Origin: a bacterium
Lineage (GTDB): Bacteria; CLD3; SB21
Direction of reading: 5' to 3'
DNA: 61,942 nt
NCBI GenBank assembly: GCA_013360215.1
Contig: JABWCP010000022.1
Coordinates: 1 to 61,942, forward strand
The translations under genes and the position numbers were made by a program. Each line of letters starts with the position of its first letter. The stretch's first letter is position 1. The notes under the pieces are model-generated. The model saw only the letters and a program-made list of their open reading frames with translations. It was not told where the DNA came from and searched no databases. Below, in pieces: positions 33,710 to 42,765 of this stretch.

Positions 33710-35134
33710 ATGGAATACATCAGCGTATTTGATATTTTCAAAATCGGCGTAGGTCCTTCCAGTTCGCATACGATGGGCCCTTGGCGCGCAGCGCAGCGTT
33801 TTTTGCGTGAATTGGATGATACCAATCGACTTTGCGATGTGACCCGTGTGCAGGCTCATCTTTATGGTTCATTGGCTAAAACCGGCAAGGGTCACGGCAC
33901 GGATATGGCTATCCTGCTTGGCCTTAGCGGCGAAGACCCCGTTACCACAGAAGTCGAATCCATCCCGTCGCGCATTGCTAAAATACGATCATCGCACAAT
34001 CTAGGTTTATTGGGCCAGCATCCTATACCTTTTGATACGGATCATGACATCGTTTTCCATTACGACGCTTCACTTCCCTTTCATGCCAACGGATTGCGAT
34101 TTGTCGCTCATTTTAAGGATGGAGCATTATTTGAAGAAATATACTATTCCGTCGGCGGCGGATTTGTCGTACGCGAAAATGATACTGAACACGATCCTTC
34201 CGGAATGCAAACCGTTCCTTTTCCGATCAATAACGGCGACGAACTTTTGCAGTGGTGCCGGGAAAAACGTTGGCCGATTTCTAAAATTGTTTTTGAAAAT
34301 GAAAAGGTTTTTCGCCGCGAAGATGCCATACACAGCGCGCTTTTGCGTATTTGGAAAGTCATGACCGAGTGTGTTTTCCGGGGTTGCCACACCGAAGGCG
34401 ATCTTCCGGGAGGACTCAAAGTTCAGCGCCGAGCCAGCGCGATGAATCGCCGATTGCTCAATAATCAGGATTATCCCACTCAGGAAGACTGGATTTCTGC
34501 CGTACAATCGGTTCCCAAATCGTTTCAGGATATGCTCAACTGGGTCAGTTGTTTTGCACTAGCCGTAAATGAAGAAAACGCAAGTTATGGCCGCGTCGTC
34601 ACGGCTCCCACGAATGGCGCGGCGGGCGTAATACCGGCTGTTTTACATTACTACCGTTATCTATGCCCTAATGTCCACGATCAAAGTGTCATACGTTTTT
34701 TGCTCACCGCAGGTGAACTCGGAAGTATATTCAAAAAAGGTTCCACGATTTCTGCCGCGATGGGCGGTTGTCAGGCGGAAATCGGCGTTTCTTCCGCCAT
34801 GGCGGCGGGCGCCCTCACCGAATGTATGGGCGGTAATCCTGATCAGGTATTGATGGCGGCCGAAATCGCGATGGAACACCACCTTGGTCTTACCTGTGAT
34901 CCGATCGGAGGCTTAGTGCAAATACCATGCATCGAACGCAATACGATGGGCGCGATCAAAGCCATTACAGCTAGTCAAATAGCTCTCAATAGCGATCCGA
35001 AAATGGCTAAAGTTTCCCTGGATGCAGTTATAAAGACGATGTGGCAAACTGCTAAAGATATGGATAACCGTTATAAAGAAACATCCGAAGGCGGATTAGC
35101 TACCAACGTCCCCGTCAATTTGCCGGAATGCTGA
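33710..35134 (+). CDS. sdaA: L-serine ammonia-lyase, iron-sulfur-dependent, single chain
   Basis: 474 residues. Deaminates L-serine to pyruvate with a [4Fe-4S] cluster. The N-terminal beta-domain signature [11 protein letters not shown] and the alpha-domain motifs [25 protein letters not shown] and [14 protein letters not shown] (cluster cysteines) are intact. Both domains are in one chain, as in the SdaA/SdaB type. Likely cotranscribed with the WYL regulator upstream; a strong terminator follows. Confidence 0.94.
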   Translation: MEYISVFDIFKIGVGPSSSHTMGPWRAAQRFLRELDDTNRLCDVTRVQAHLYGSLAKTGKGHGTDMAILLGLSGEDPVTTEVESIPSRIAKIRSSHNLGLLGQHPIPFDTDHDIVFHYDASLPFHANGLRFVAHFKDGALFEEIYYSVGGGFVVRENDTEHDPSGMQTVPFPINNGDELLQWCREKRWPISKIVFENEKVFRREDAIHSALLRIWKVMTECVFRGCHTEGDLPGGLKVQRRASAMNRRLLNNQDYPTQEDWISAVQSVPKSFQDMLNWVSCFALAVNEENASYGRVVTAPTNGAAGVIPAVLHYYRYLCPNVHDQSVIRFLLTAGELGSIFKKGSTISAAMGGCQAEIGVSSAMAAGALTECMGGNPDQVLMAAEIAMEHHLGLTCDPIGGLVQIPCIERNTMGAIKAITASQIALNSDPKMAKVSLDAVIKTMWQTAKDMDNRYKETSEGGLATNVPVNLPEC

Positions 35135-35154
35135 TAGTTGGTATTATATATGTA

Positions 35155-35188
35155 AAAAAACCCCTCCACATCCTGCAGAGGGGTTTTT
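35155..35188. terminator. Bidirectional terminator between sdaA and the redox operon
   Basis: ACCCCTC-N11-GAGGGGT stem flanked by A7 and T5 tracts. It ends both sdaA (plus) and the six-gene minus-strand operon. Confidence 0.9.
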
Positions 35189-35238
35189 CATTAACTTAGA
35201 AATCAACCTACCGGGTATTGGCCGGCAAACCTGAAATA

Positions 35239-36414
35239 TCAGGAAACCAATTCGCGCTCAAAGAAATGTCCGGTAACCAAAGCCCAATCCTTATCTTCGA
35301 GTTGCTGCATTTCTCCGGTATATATATCACCCGGTTTGCCGTGGCCATTACCCTTTACCATCGTTTTTACTTCATTCTGATAATTCTGTAAATCTTCCTG
35401 ATAGAACTGCACCGCTGATTTTCCGATTTTGAGATGGCGAATGTCATCGTCCACGCGATCCGGATCAATAATGCAAATCCAGTTATTGTCATAAGGCGTT
35501 ACCAAAATACGGTCCGGATCTTTGACCAGTGCATGATTGATCTCTGTCACTTTACCGCTGACAGGCGACTTGAAATGAATAATGCGGTTGCCCTGCTTAA
35601 CACTAAATAGCGGTTGACCAACTTGAATATTCATTCCGCGATTTGGAAATTCGAATCCGTCAATTTTTCCTATCAGTTTTTTCGCAAAATCATCCATACC
35701 AACTTTGACATCGCCTTCGGTTTCCATACTGACCCAGCAATGATTGCGAGCGATGAACATACCGCCGGGAATCGTAAACTCTTTGGTCATAAATTGTTCG
35801 GCCCCATGCACGTGCGTGATATGCACTTTGGGCATCAATTGCTTTTGAATCCGATCTTGACGTTTGATAAGCGTTTTTCTCGTAAAATTGAGTAACTCCT
35901 CTTCCGTGAAAGGCTTCTGGATATAATCCATTGCACCAAATTTCATACATTCGACCGCCGACTCTACCGTAGCGTAGCCTGTAATGACAATAACATCCAT
36001 ATCAGGGCGCATTTCTTTGACGGATTTGACTACGTCCACACCATCCATAGCCGGCATTTTGAGATCGGTGAAAACGAAATCATAATGATGGGCTTGTACC
36101 AGTCCGAGCGCTTCCTGTCCCGTTTCGACGGTATCCACATTGTATCCGTCAATAACGAGTATTTTGCGAAAACTGTCTAAAATAACGGTTTCGTCATCCA
36201 CGCAGAGTATCCGCGCTTTGGGTGCAGGCACTTCGGCCCGCTTGAGGGTTTTTGCCTCTCGGCTGTAATCCATTCTGAGACTCACGGCAAGTGCTTCTTC
36301 CCGGAGTTTGCGCTGCTTTTCATCTTGCATTCGACGTACGATCATCCGTATCGCAATATCAAGTATGACGAAAAGAACTAAAGCAACAATGAGTAACGGC
36401 ATAGAAGCCTCCAT
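35239..36414 (-). CDS. Membrane-anchored response regulator with GcvH/lipoyl-like output domain
   Basis: 391 residues. One N-terminal membrane helix (residues ~6-27), a linker, a receiver domain (~68-185) with phospho-acceptor Asp117 and Lys167, then a GcvH-like barrel-sandwich domain (~220-318) with HCWVSMETEGDVKVGMDDFA and SPVSGKVTEIN. GcvH carries lipoate on a Lys in SVKA; here SVK is kept at Lys273, but three extra residues separate it from PVSG, so lipoylation is uncertain. A membrane anchor is unusual for a response regulator and suggests it contacts the redox complex. Last gene of the operon, 36 bases after its paralog. Confidence 0.85.
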   Translation of the reverse strand: MEASMPLLIVALVLFVILDIAIRMIVRRMQDEKQRKLREEALAVSLRMDYSREAKTLKRAEVPAPKARILCVDDETVILDSFRKILVIDGYNVDTVETGQEALGLVQAHHYDFVFTDLKMPAMDGVDVVKSVKEMRPDMDVIVITGYATVESAVECMKFGAMDYIQKPFTEEELLNFTRKTLIKRQDRIQKQLMPKVHITHVHGAEQFMTKEFTIPGGMFIARNHCWVSMETEGDVKVGMDDFAKKLIGKIDGFEFPNRGMNIQVGQPLFSVKQGNRIIHFKSPVSGKVTEINHALVKDPDRILVTPYDNNWICIIDPDRVDDDIRHLKIGKSAVQFYQEDLQNYQNEVKTMVKGNGHGKPGDIYTGEMQQLEDKDWALVTGHFFERELVS

Positions 36415-36450
36415 TCGTAGGTGATTGCTTTTAATGAAAATCGTATCCTT

Positions 36451-37242
36451 TTATAAACGATCCGAACTGCAGGATACCAATTTCGGCAGTTCGTATTCCA
36501 AATCCGTAGGAATGATTCGGTAAAACCATCCCTCGAAAAACGGATCTTTTTCAATTTGACTGGGTGCCTCGGTCAATTCTTCATTGACCTGAATAACCTG
36601 CCCGCTGAGCGGGCACATCACAGCATGCATCAATCCCCTCGCATCACGCATCTGTGCGCAGGAATTACCTTGATAAATATCGGACAGCATCGGCGTCAAT
36701 TCGATCGCCGTAAGGTTTTCCATTGCCTTAACAAATAAATCGGTTACACCGATTTTTGCCGTGCCGTCGCGCTCAGGATAGACCCAACTGCCGTAACCAA
36801 GACGATAATACCGTGAAGGACACGGGACGTACGGTAAAATATTCCCCGATTTATTTTCCGATGAAACGATCGTACCATAACGTAACCCGCGATACAAAGC
36901 CGATAATAGTTCGTCCGCAGTAAACGGTTTGGGTATAAAATCAATTGCACCTTCAGACAACGCATGTACGGCATTCTCGACGGTGGCGTATCCTGTGGAA
37001 ATAATTACACCCGATGTAATACCGCGTTTTTTTACTTCTGCCAAAAGTTGAAATCCGTCCATTTCGGGCATTTTGATATCACTGATGATCAGGCGATAAT
37101 CCTGTGACTCCATACGCTTTAACGCCTCGGCCGCCGATTCGGCACAGTCCACTTTCAGTCGCTCGGATGTACATGTTTTGTTGATCGCCGTCAAAACGAC
37201 GGGTTCATCATCGACAGCCAATATGTCTTTGATACTGCTCAT
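36451..37242 (-). CDS. Response regulator with degenerate GcvH-like domain
   Basis: 263 residues. A receiver domain (1-125) with acidic pair DD11-12, phospho-acceptor Asp55 and Lys105, then a GcvH-like domain (~148-250; WVYPERDGTAKIGVTDLF, PLSGQVIQVNEEL). At the position of the lipoyl Lys the sequence reads QMRD, so this copy cannot be lipoylated. It has no DNA-binding or sigma-54 domain, so output is probably protein-protein. It overlaps the kinase gene by 4 bases and is a paralog of the membrane-anchored regulator downstream. Confidence 0.87.
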   Translation of the reverse strand: MSSIKDILAVDDEPVVLTAINKTCTSERLKVDCAESAAEALKRMESQDYRLIISDIKMPEMDGFQLLAEVKKRGITSGVIISTGYATVENAVHALSEGAIDFIPKPFTADELLSALYRGLRYGTIVSSENKSGNILPYVPCPSRYYRLGYGSWVYPERDGTAKIGVTDLFVKAMENLTAIELTPMLSDIYQGNSCAQMRDARGLMHAVMCPLSGQVIQVNEELTEAPSQIEKDPFFEGWFYRIIPTDLEYELPKLVSCSSDRL

Positions 37243-39113
37243 GATTTTACCGGTATACGTATCGTAAACGTCGTTCCCAGACCGGGAATACTTTCGACCG
37301 TTATTTTCCCGTCGTGGTTATCTATAATGCCCCAAATCACCGATAGGCCAAGCCCGGTTCCTTTTTGCCCTTTGGTAGTAAAAAACGGTTCAAAAATTCG
37401 ACTCATATCTTCGGGTGGAATTCCGATACCGTTATCGCGCACTTTGATTTCGACGAATTCACGGACACCGGCTTCATCCATGATCGGCCACTGCTGCCAA
37501 TCGCATCCGTTTCGCGTGCATCCCCTAAAGACACCTTTACCGGCGACCTCGAAACTATATGTCAACGCATTGCATTTAGGGCAACGTACGGATTCATTGA
37601 TGACGGACGTGAGGCATTGTGGGCATTGCAAACTCATTATATTTCCCGATAAAATACCATATTCGTGTTGATGGCTTCCGTAAATCGGATCAAGGTATAA
37701 AAAACCTTCCGCCCCTTCGCTTTTAGCCTTGAGGCGTATGGTCGGTAACCCGTTGATCTTAATATCAGGACTCATCAGGTTGTGATTTTTATTGCACAGT
37801 GCTTTACGAATTTGTGTTGTGCCGTAAGGCGAAAGATTGATTCGTGCAAGATGAATATGGATCGTACCGCCCGATTCGCTCATTGCGTCAGCCGCATTGA
37901 CCAAAAGGTTGATAAATACCTGCTGCATTTGATTGCTATCCACAACCACATGCGGCATATCCTCATTAAAGTTAGTTTCGACTTTGACGCGATGCAGACG
38001 CAATTGATTTTCGGTGACACTCAATGACCGGCGAATGATCTCACATATATCCGCCGCGCTTTTTTTGGGAACGGATTGCCGTGCAAAATCTAAAAGACTT
38101 TTGACGATTTCGCGGCTGCGAAGGGTTTCGCGAACGATGACTTTGAGGTCTTCCTGTATATCCGGTTGTGAAGCCGTGCGCTTCATCAAATAACTGCTGT
38201 ATGTCAAAACACCGGTGAGAGGATTATTGATCTCGTGCGCGACACCGGCGGCCAATCGTCCGAGCGAAGCCATCTTATCAGATTGGAAAAGCTGTAACCG
38301 CGCTTCCGCCATTTTTCGTGTCATGTGATTAAATGCCCGAGCCAATTGGCCTAATTCGTCGCTTCGGTTTTCAGGTAATGCATGATTGAGATTCCCGCCG
38401 GCGATTTCATGCGTCGCCGTAACCATCGTATGCACAGGGATTTCTACCCATCGGTACACAAAAATGCCGATGATACAACTGAGCGCGACAAAGGATACCA
38501 AAGCAAAAATCGTCATCTCCAAACGGCTCGACTGAACTTGTGCATCCACATCAGCTAAAGGAATCGTCACATCCAAAACACCGAGCACTTTTTGTTCGGG
38601 TTCATGCACGTGGCACGACGCTTCCCAGCACGACGCTTCGTTGTATATCGGATTGATAATACCCATAATCCGTACCGAATCCGGATGTAATCGGAAAACA
38701 CGCGTACGTTCACTGATCGTAAGACGTTCGATCGGTTTTTGATCCGAATGACACACAAAACAACTTTCCGCATTTTTATCCACCATCTTACCGATATCAT
38801 CCGGTTTGGATGAATAAACTATTTCGCCGGTTTTATTAAGCAGCCGGATGCGGTTAATACCGGGTTGTTCGCCAATGTCCCGAATCTGGCGATGAATGCG
38901 TTCACGTTGATTAAAAAGCATATCATGCCGCGTGCTGTACTTGACCGTTTCACTCAGTTGATTGGCGCGGCGTTCTACTTCGGCGAGCAGTACTTCGGTG
39001 TGCGAACGAATATTGAAATATGAAAAAACTCCGATGATGAGTATCGCCGTCACACCCACAACCAAAATGAGTCTGAATCCTATTTTATCCAGCCATGCCG
39101 GCATATTTACCAC
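37239..39113 (-). CDS. Histidine kinase with haem c sensor and zinc-ribbon insert in the ATPase domain
   Basis: 624 residues. Membrane helices at ~12-33 and ~201-221 bound a periplasmic sensor. It contains CFVCH (118-122, a CxxCH haem c site) and CWEASCH (162-168, a CX4CH variant). Then follow HAMP (~222-275), HisKA with His293 (VAHEINNPL), and HATPase with N-box at 399-410, DNGIGI at 560-565 and KGTGLGL at 584-590. Between N-box and G1 lies an extra ~130-residue insert with CPQC (497-500), CPKC (511-514) and Cys532/Cys537, a zinc-ribbon pattern. It overlaps the cytochrome gene by 7 bases, so it probably senses the redox state of that electron-transfer chain. Confidence 0.9.
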   Translation of the reverse strand: MVNMPAWLDKIGFRLILVVGVTAILIIGVFSYFNIRSHTEVLLAEVERRANQLSETVKYSTRHDMLFNQRERIHRQIRDIGEQPGINRIRLLNKTGEIVYSSKPDDIGKMVDKNAESCFVCHSDQKPIERLTISERTRVFRLHPDSVRIMGIINPIYNEASCWEASCHVHEPEQKVLGVLDVTIPLADVDAQVQSSRLEMTIFALVSFVALSCIIGIFVYRWVEIPVHTMVTATHEIAGGNLNHALPENRSDELGQLARAFNHMTRKMAEARLQLFQSDKMASLGRLAAGVAHEINNPLTGVLTYSSYLMKRTASQPDIQEDLKVIVRETLRSREIVKSLLDFARQSVPKKSAADICEIIRRSLSVTENQLRLHRVKVETNFNEDMPHVVVDSNQMQQVFINLLVNAADAMSESGGTIHIHLARINLSPYGTTQIRKALCNKNHNLMSPDIKINGLPTIRLKAKSEGAEGFLYLDPIYGSHQHEYGILSGNIMSLQCPQCLTSVINESVRCPKCNALTYSFEVAGKGVFRGCTRNGCDWQQWPIMDEAGVREFVEIKVRDNGIGIPPEDMSRIFEPFFTTKGQKGTGLGLSVIWGIIDNHDGKITVESIPGLGTTFTIRIPVKS

Positions 39114-40246
39114 AACTTTCTCCCGGGTAAATCATTGGGATACATTTTATCATCATGACAAGGCGTGCATACAGGTTTTGCGGTATACTTATTTTTTGGA
39201 TGACAATCTTTGCACGACAATTCCAAATGATCTTCACTCAAAACCAATCCCGTGACCGCATGACGAAACGTCGTCATTGTCCACGCCGTGTGGCATGTGT
39301 TGCATTCGCGCGATAGACTTTTAAAGTTTTTGTTTGCCCCGTGACAATCCGAACAAATCAATCGTGTATGATAATTGGCCAAGGCCCAACCCGTACGCGT
39401 TCCGTGATCAAACGGCTGCAATTCTTTATTGCTATGACATTTGGTACAGTTGTCATCTTTATGACAATTAAAACAAGCGGCATGTTTTTCTTCTTCAGTT
39501 TTATGTACGACGTTTTGCACGAGCGGCTCGTTCATCGAACGTTTCTGATCATGGCACTTCACGCATGAGAGCTGTGAATGACACTGCCCGCAAGACACAC
39601 CGAATAACTGAGTATGATCTTTATGATAAAATGTAGCTACGCGCCCTTTCTCCGTATCGGTTTCATACACGATTTTCTCAGGTTCTTTGCGGGTGCGATG
39701 ACTTATGGCTAAAAGCGAATCTTTTTTATTTTTTTCACTTTGGCTTACGGCTGACTTTTTCAAATCATGACAGGAATTGCAACCCGCTTCCGCACTCCAC
39801 GTTTTATGACACGTGATGCACTGGCGATGATAAGCGGCTTGTAAAGCCGGTGTTGATTCCGGTTTATCTCGTTTGTCCTCTTTTTTTAAAGCATGGCAGG
39901 CCGCACACGATTGTACCGGGCCGGATGTATTGTAGTGATGGCAGCCGCCACACCCGCCCGACATGTCGTACATTTCGGCATGTCTTTTATGTGAAAAACG
40001 TACACCGGTGTATCGGTCACTGAGCCGATTGAGTTGAATAAATTCAGGAGCCGAATGTACGGACGCACGAATAGTGATCAGGTCTTCCCGAGGACAGTCG
40101 ATGAGGCATGGATCTTTGATTGTCGGAAATTCACACGTATGGCATGTTTTGCAAGGTAAGTTCGTTTTGTTATGCAACGGATTGCTTTTTTGTCCAAACA
40201 CCATCACAGTCCAAAACATCAGTATGAGGAAAATATTCTTTTTCAT
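39107..40246 (-). CDS. 13-haem periplasmic c-type cytochrome
   Basis: 379 residues with a signal peptide (cleavage near VMVFGQ). Thirteen CxxCH motifs are present: CKTCH, CGGCH, CAACH, CITCH, CNSCH, CGQCH, CVKCH, CFNCH, CTKCH, CSDCH, CNTCH, CKDCH and CTPCH. Interspersed His residues can serve as distal ligands, as in cytochrome c3/c7 modules. It would carry electrons between the membrane subunit encoded just upstream (4-base ATGA overlap) and an unknown partner. HmcA of Desulfovibrio (16 haems) is an analog, not necessarily an ortholog. Confidence 0.93.
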   Translation of the reverse strand: MKKNIFLILMFWTVMVFGQKSNPLHNKTNLPCKTCHTCEFPTIKDPCLIDCPREDLITIRASVHSAPEFIQLNRLSDRYTGVRFSHKRHAEMYDMSGGCGGCHHYNTSGPVQSCAACHALKKEDKRDKPESTPALQAAYHRQCITCHKTWSAEAGCNSCHDLKKSAVSQSEKNKKDSLLAISHRTRKEPEKIVYETDTEKGRVATFYHKDHTQLFGVSCGQCHSQLSCVKCHDQKRSMNEPLVQNVVHKTEEEKHAACFNCHKDDNCTKCHSNKELQPFDHGTRTGWALANYHTRLICSDCHGANKNFKSLSRECNTCHTAWTMTTFRHAVTGLVLSEDHLELSCKDCHPKNKYTAKPVCTPCHDDKMYPNDLPGRKLW

Positions 40247-41487
40247 AACGGCAACCCTTTAATCGCATATTTACGGGCCGGGCCTCCATTGGGATCGGGC
40301 TTGCTGATAACTGGAAATACCATTACACAAACACGATAAACCAATACAAGTAACGCTACAAATCCGACGGTAACCGATATTTCTCCAAATGATGGTACAT
40401 ATCGCTCTGTCGCATAGGGCGGCGTATAAGCGACGATAAAATTATTGATGCGATTGATCAGTACACCGAATATTACCAGGCCGGATGCAACGAAAAGCCA
40501 GAGCGGTGAACGGCGCACACCCGGTGAAAGAAACATGCGGAGCGGAATGATAACGCCTACGACCAACTCGATAACAAACATCATACTTTCAAGGGTCGGC
40601 TCATTGAGATACACAAATGTTTCGCGGATAAACATATCTCCGATTTTAAACGCCAGATAGATCGCTAGCAACGGGCCGACGATACGAGCAAGCCTTGAAA
40701 GCACCGCCATTTCCGGTTTCAGACCAAAAGAACGTGACGCTAACAATGATTCAAAAATAACCATCGGAAACCCCACAGATACGGCTGACAATAAAAACAA
40801 CAAAGGCAGTATCGGCGTTTGCCACAGCGGATGCATCTTAACACCGGCGATAACCATCAGAGTTCCTAATGAGGACTGATGAAGCGTAGATAACACGACG
40901 CCCATGATAATAAATACAAACATGGATTTGCTCAGCCCGCGATCCAGTAATCTCAAAAAACGATCCAGTGGTTTATTAAGCGCCCTCAAGACTCCGGGTA
41001 GTGTCACACGCCCGATAAAGCGTTCCGTCACAATGGGTAAAAACTCGATATATAGCACGCTCATATAAATCATCACGCACATACCCACTTCAAAAAGCGC
41101 GGAAGTGCCATTCCACATGATCAAAGGATGCCAGATATAATAATATCGCCCTATATCTATGCACACCCCCATCGCGACAAACGTGTATCCTAACATCGCC
41201 GTGAGCAGGGCCGGACGAATAACTGCGTGGTATTCCTCCCGATGCATGATGTGCCCTAAGGCGGCGCTGGTAAACCCTCCGGCGGCTAAAGCGACTCCGG
41301 CTGCCACATCTACGCCGATCCACAAACCCCATGGATATTGATTGTCCAGATTGGTCACTGCACCCAAACCAAAAAGAAAACGCCCTGCCAGGAATACGAT
41401 TCCATTCAGGGCGAGCAATATCAGTATCATAACACCGACTGTAAAAAACTTCTTTTCGACGGGCGCAGGTTTTTCAAATGCGTTCAT
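40243..41487 (-). CDS. HybB/NrfD-like quinone-interacting membrane subunit
   Basis: 414 residues, about ten transmembrane helices. The segment NLDNQYPWGLWIGVDVAAG, then HPLIMWN and FEVGMCVMIY, match HybB, the membrane subunit of hydrogenase-2, within the NrfD/PsrC superfamily. Such subunits exchange electrons with menaquinone without haem. It lies 9 bases after the ferredoxin-like gene and overlaps the cytochrome gene by 4 bases, so the three should form a complex. No hydrogenase large or small subunit is encoded nearby. Confidence 0.92.
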   Translation of the reverse strand: MNAFEKPAPVEKKFFTVGVMILILLALNGIVFLAGRFLFGLGAVTNLDNQYPWGLWIGVDVAAGVALAAGGFTSAALGHIMHREEYHAVIRPALLTAMLGYTFVAMGVCIDIGRYYYIWHPLIMWNGTSALFEVGMCVMIYMSVLYIEFLPIVTERFIGRVTLPGVLRALNKPLDRFLRLLDRGLSKSMFVFIIMGVVLSTLHQSSLGTLMVIAGVKMHPLWQTPILPLLFLLSAVSVGFPMVIFESLLASRSFGLKPEMAVLSRLARIVGPLLAIYLAFKIGDMFIRETFVYLNEPTLESMMFVIELVVGVIIPLRMFLSPGVRRSPLWLFVASGLVIFGVLINRINNFIVAYTPPYATERYVPSFGEISVTVGFVALLVLVYRVCVMVFPVISKPDPNGGPARKYAIKGLPL

Positions 41488-41496
41488 ATTCTTCTC

Positions 41497-42381
41497 CTAA
41501 TCATCCGGTTCTTCCCGATGCTTCATGAGCCACATAATGCCGCCCAACAGGGCGTAAAGTGATACCGGCGGCACAAAATAGGCGAAGATACCATGCTGAA
41601 TAGATTCCGAAACGCCCGGCGCCGGATTGCGACCGAGTTTGGGAAATCCGATTTCAGCAAAATCGCGTTCGGCTAAATACAACCACGCCGTGCCTCCGAC
41701 TTCCGTTTCGCCAAAAATATGATCTTTATATTTTTCAGGATGACGGCGTATACGATCTTTTGCGATTTGTAATAATTCAGCACGTGTACCGAATATCATA
41801 GCTTCTACCGGACATTCCGTAACGCACGCCGGACGCTCTCCCTTATCGGTACGTTGTTTGCAAAAATCACATTTGATAATATCGGGACGAAACGCTTTTT
41901 CATATTCAAACGCCGGTACTTGAAAGGGACATGCTACCATACAGTATCGGCAACCGATACATTTGTCCGTATCCCACAAAACACTACCCTTTTCTTCTTT
42001 GTGAAACGCGCCGACAATACACGCAGAAACGCATGCCGGTTCATCACAGTGCATGCATTGAAATTTCACAAAAGTTTCAGTTTGTCGTTGAGAATACTGA
42101 TTGATGACAGTCAGGCGGGTTTCATCAGGGCGGCGTACTTTCTTAAATACATCCGTGCTTTGATAGTTCTCCAGCTTTTCATCGTCGTACCCGTGCGCTT
42201 TGCGGCAAGCCCATTCACAAGTCCGGCAACCGATACATACGGTAGTGTCAACCAAAACACCCCGGCGATCCGGAGAAAGCTCATTGCGCGAAGCCGCTTG
42301 TACGGGTTTACCGCTTCCTGAAGCGGCTGCACCTAGCAGCGCTGCCGCAGCGATAAACCTTCGGCGACTGTGGTTTATCAT
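41497..42381 (-). CDS. HybA-like Tat-exported ferredoxin with C-terminal membrane anchor
   Basis: 294 residues. The N-terminus has a Tat signal (SRRRFIAAAALLG, twin Arg). Four cysteine groups for four [4Fe-4S] clusters follow: CIGCRTCEWAC, CMHCDEPACVSAC, CIGCRYCMVAC and CDFCKQRTDKGERPACVTEC. A C-terminal membrane helix (residues ~265-285) tethers it, as in HybA. It would shuttle electrons between the HybB-like subunit and the 13-haem cytochrome on the outer face of the inner membrane. First gene of the six-gene operon. Confidence 0.93.
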   Translation of the reverse strand: MINHSRRRFIAAAALLGAAASGSGKPVQAASRNELSPDRRGVLVDTTVCIGCRTCEWACRKAHGYDDEKLENYQSTDVFKKVRRPDETRLTVINQYSQRQTETFVKFQCMHCDEPACVSACIVGAFHKEEKGSVLWDTDKCIGCRYCMVACPFQVPAFEYEKAFRPDIIKCDFCKQRTDKGERPACVTECPVEAMIFGTRAELLQIAKDRIRRHPEKYKDHIFGETEVGGTAWLYLAERDFAEIGFPKLGRNPAPGVSESIQHGIFAYFVPPVSLYALLGGIMWLMKHREEPDD

Positions 42382-42765
42382 AATTTGCCTCGCAGCATGA
42401 AGAAGTAACTATTGCAATTCCAATTGTTTCAAAAAACAATTTCAACAATGCACATACAACATACGTTTGAAGGCGTTTTACTACAATGATACCGGTCAGC
42501 GATGATCAAACTTTTTCGCTTAAAAAATAACCGCATTAAATCATGTTAACACGTGACCCGTGAGATCAAATAGAGCAAACGCATTAAAAGGCATTTATAA
42601 AATTTGATTTCTGGCGCTAATTTTGAGATTTCATGATAAAAGGAAGGAAAAAATAATTCAGATTATGGAGTCTGTTGTTATAAATTAGATTGTGTGAAAT
42701 AAAAAACCGGTGAAATTTTACATTCACCGGCTCTATAGACTCACATGGGTTGTTACTAGTTGTTG
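42382..42765. other. 384-base intergenic region upstream of the redox operon
   Basis: Carries the terminator of the 42766-44745 gene at its right end and must hold the operon promoter. I see a 7-bp inverted repeat (ATTGTTT/AAACAAT around 42423-42440), a TGTTAACA palindrome near 42543 and CACG-N5-CGTG near 42551. No clear promoter consensus, gene or known RNA is visible. Confidence 0.5.
42705..42732 (-). terminator. Terminator after the lipoprotein gene
   Basis: Minus-strand CCGGTGAA-TGTAAAAT-TTCACCGG followed by TTTTTTATTT. Confidence 0.85.

Noticed and set aside
40243-42381. A hydrogenase-2 locus
   Set aside because: Only HybA- and HybB-like subunits are present; no NiFe large or small subunit or maturation gene is in the window.
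42423-42440. Terminator in the redox-operon upstream region
   Set aside because: The ATTGTTT/AAACAAT hairpin is A/T-only with no following T-tract; it is too weak to call.
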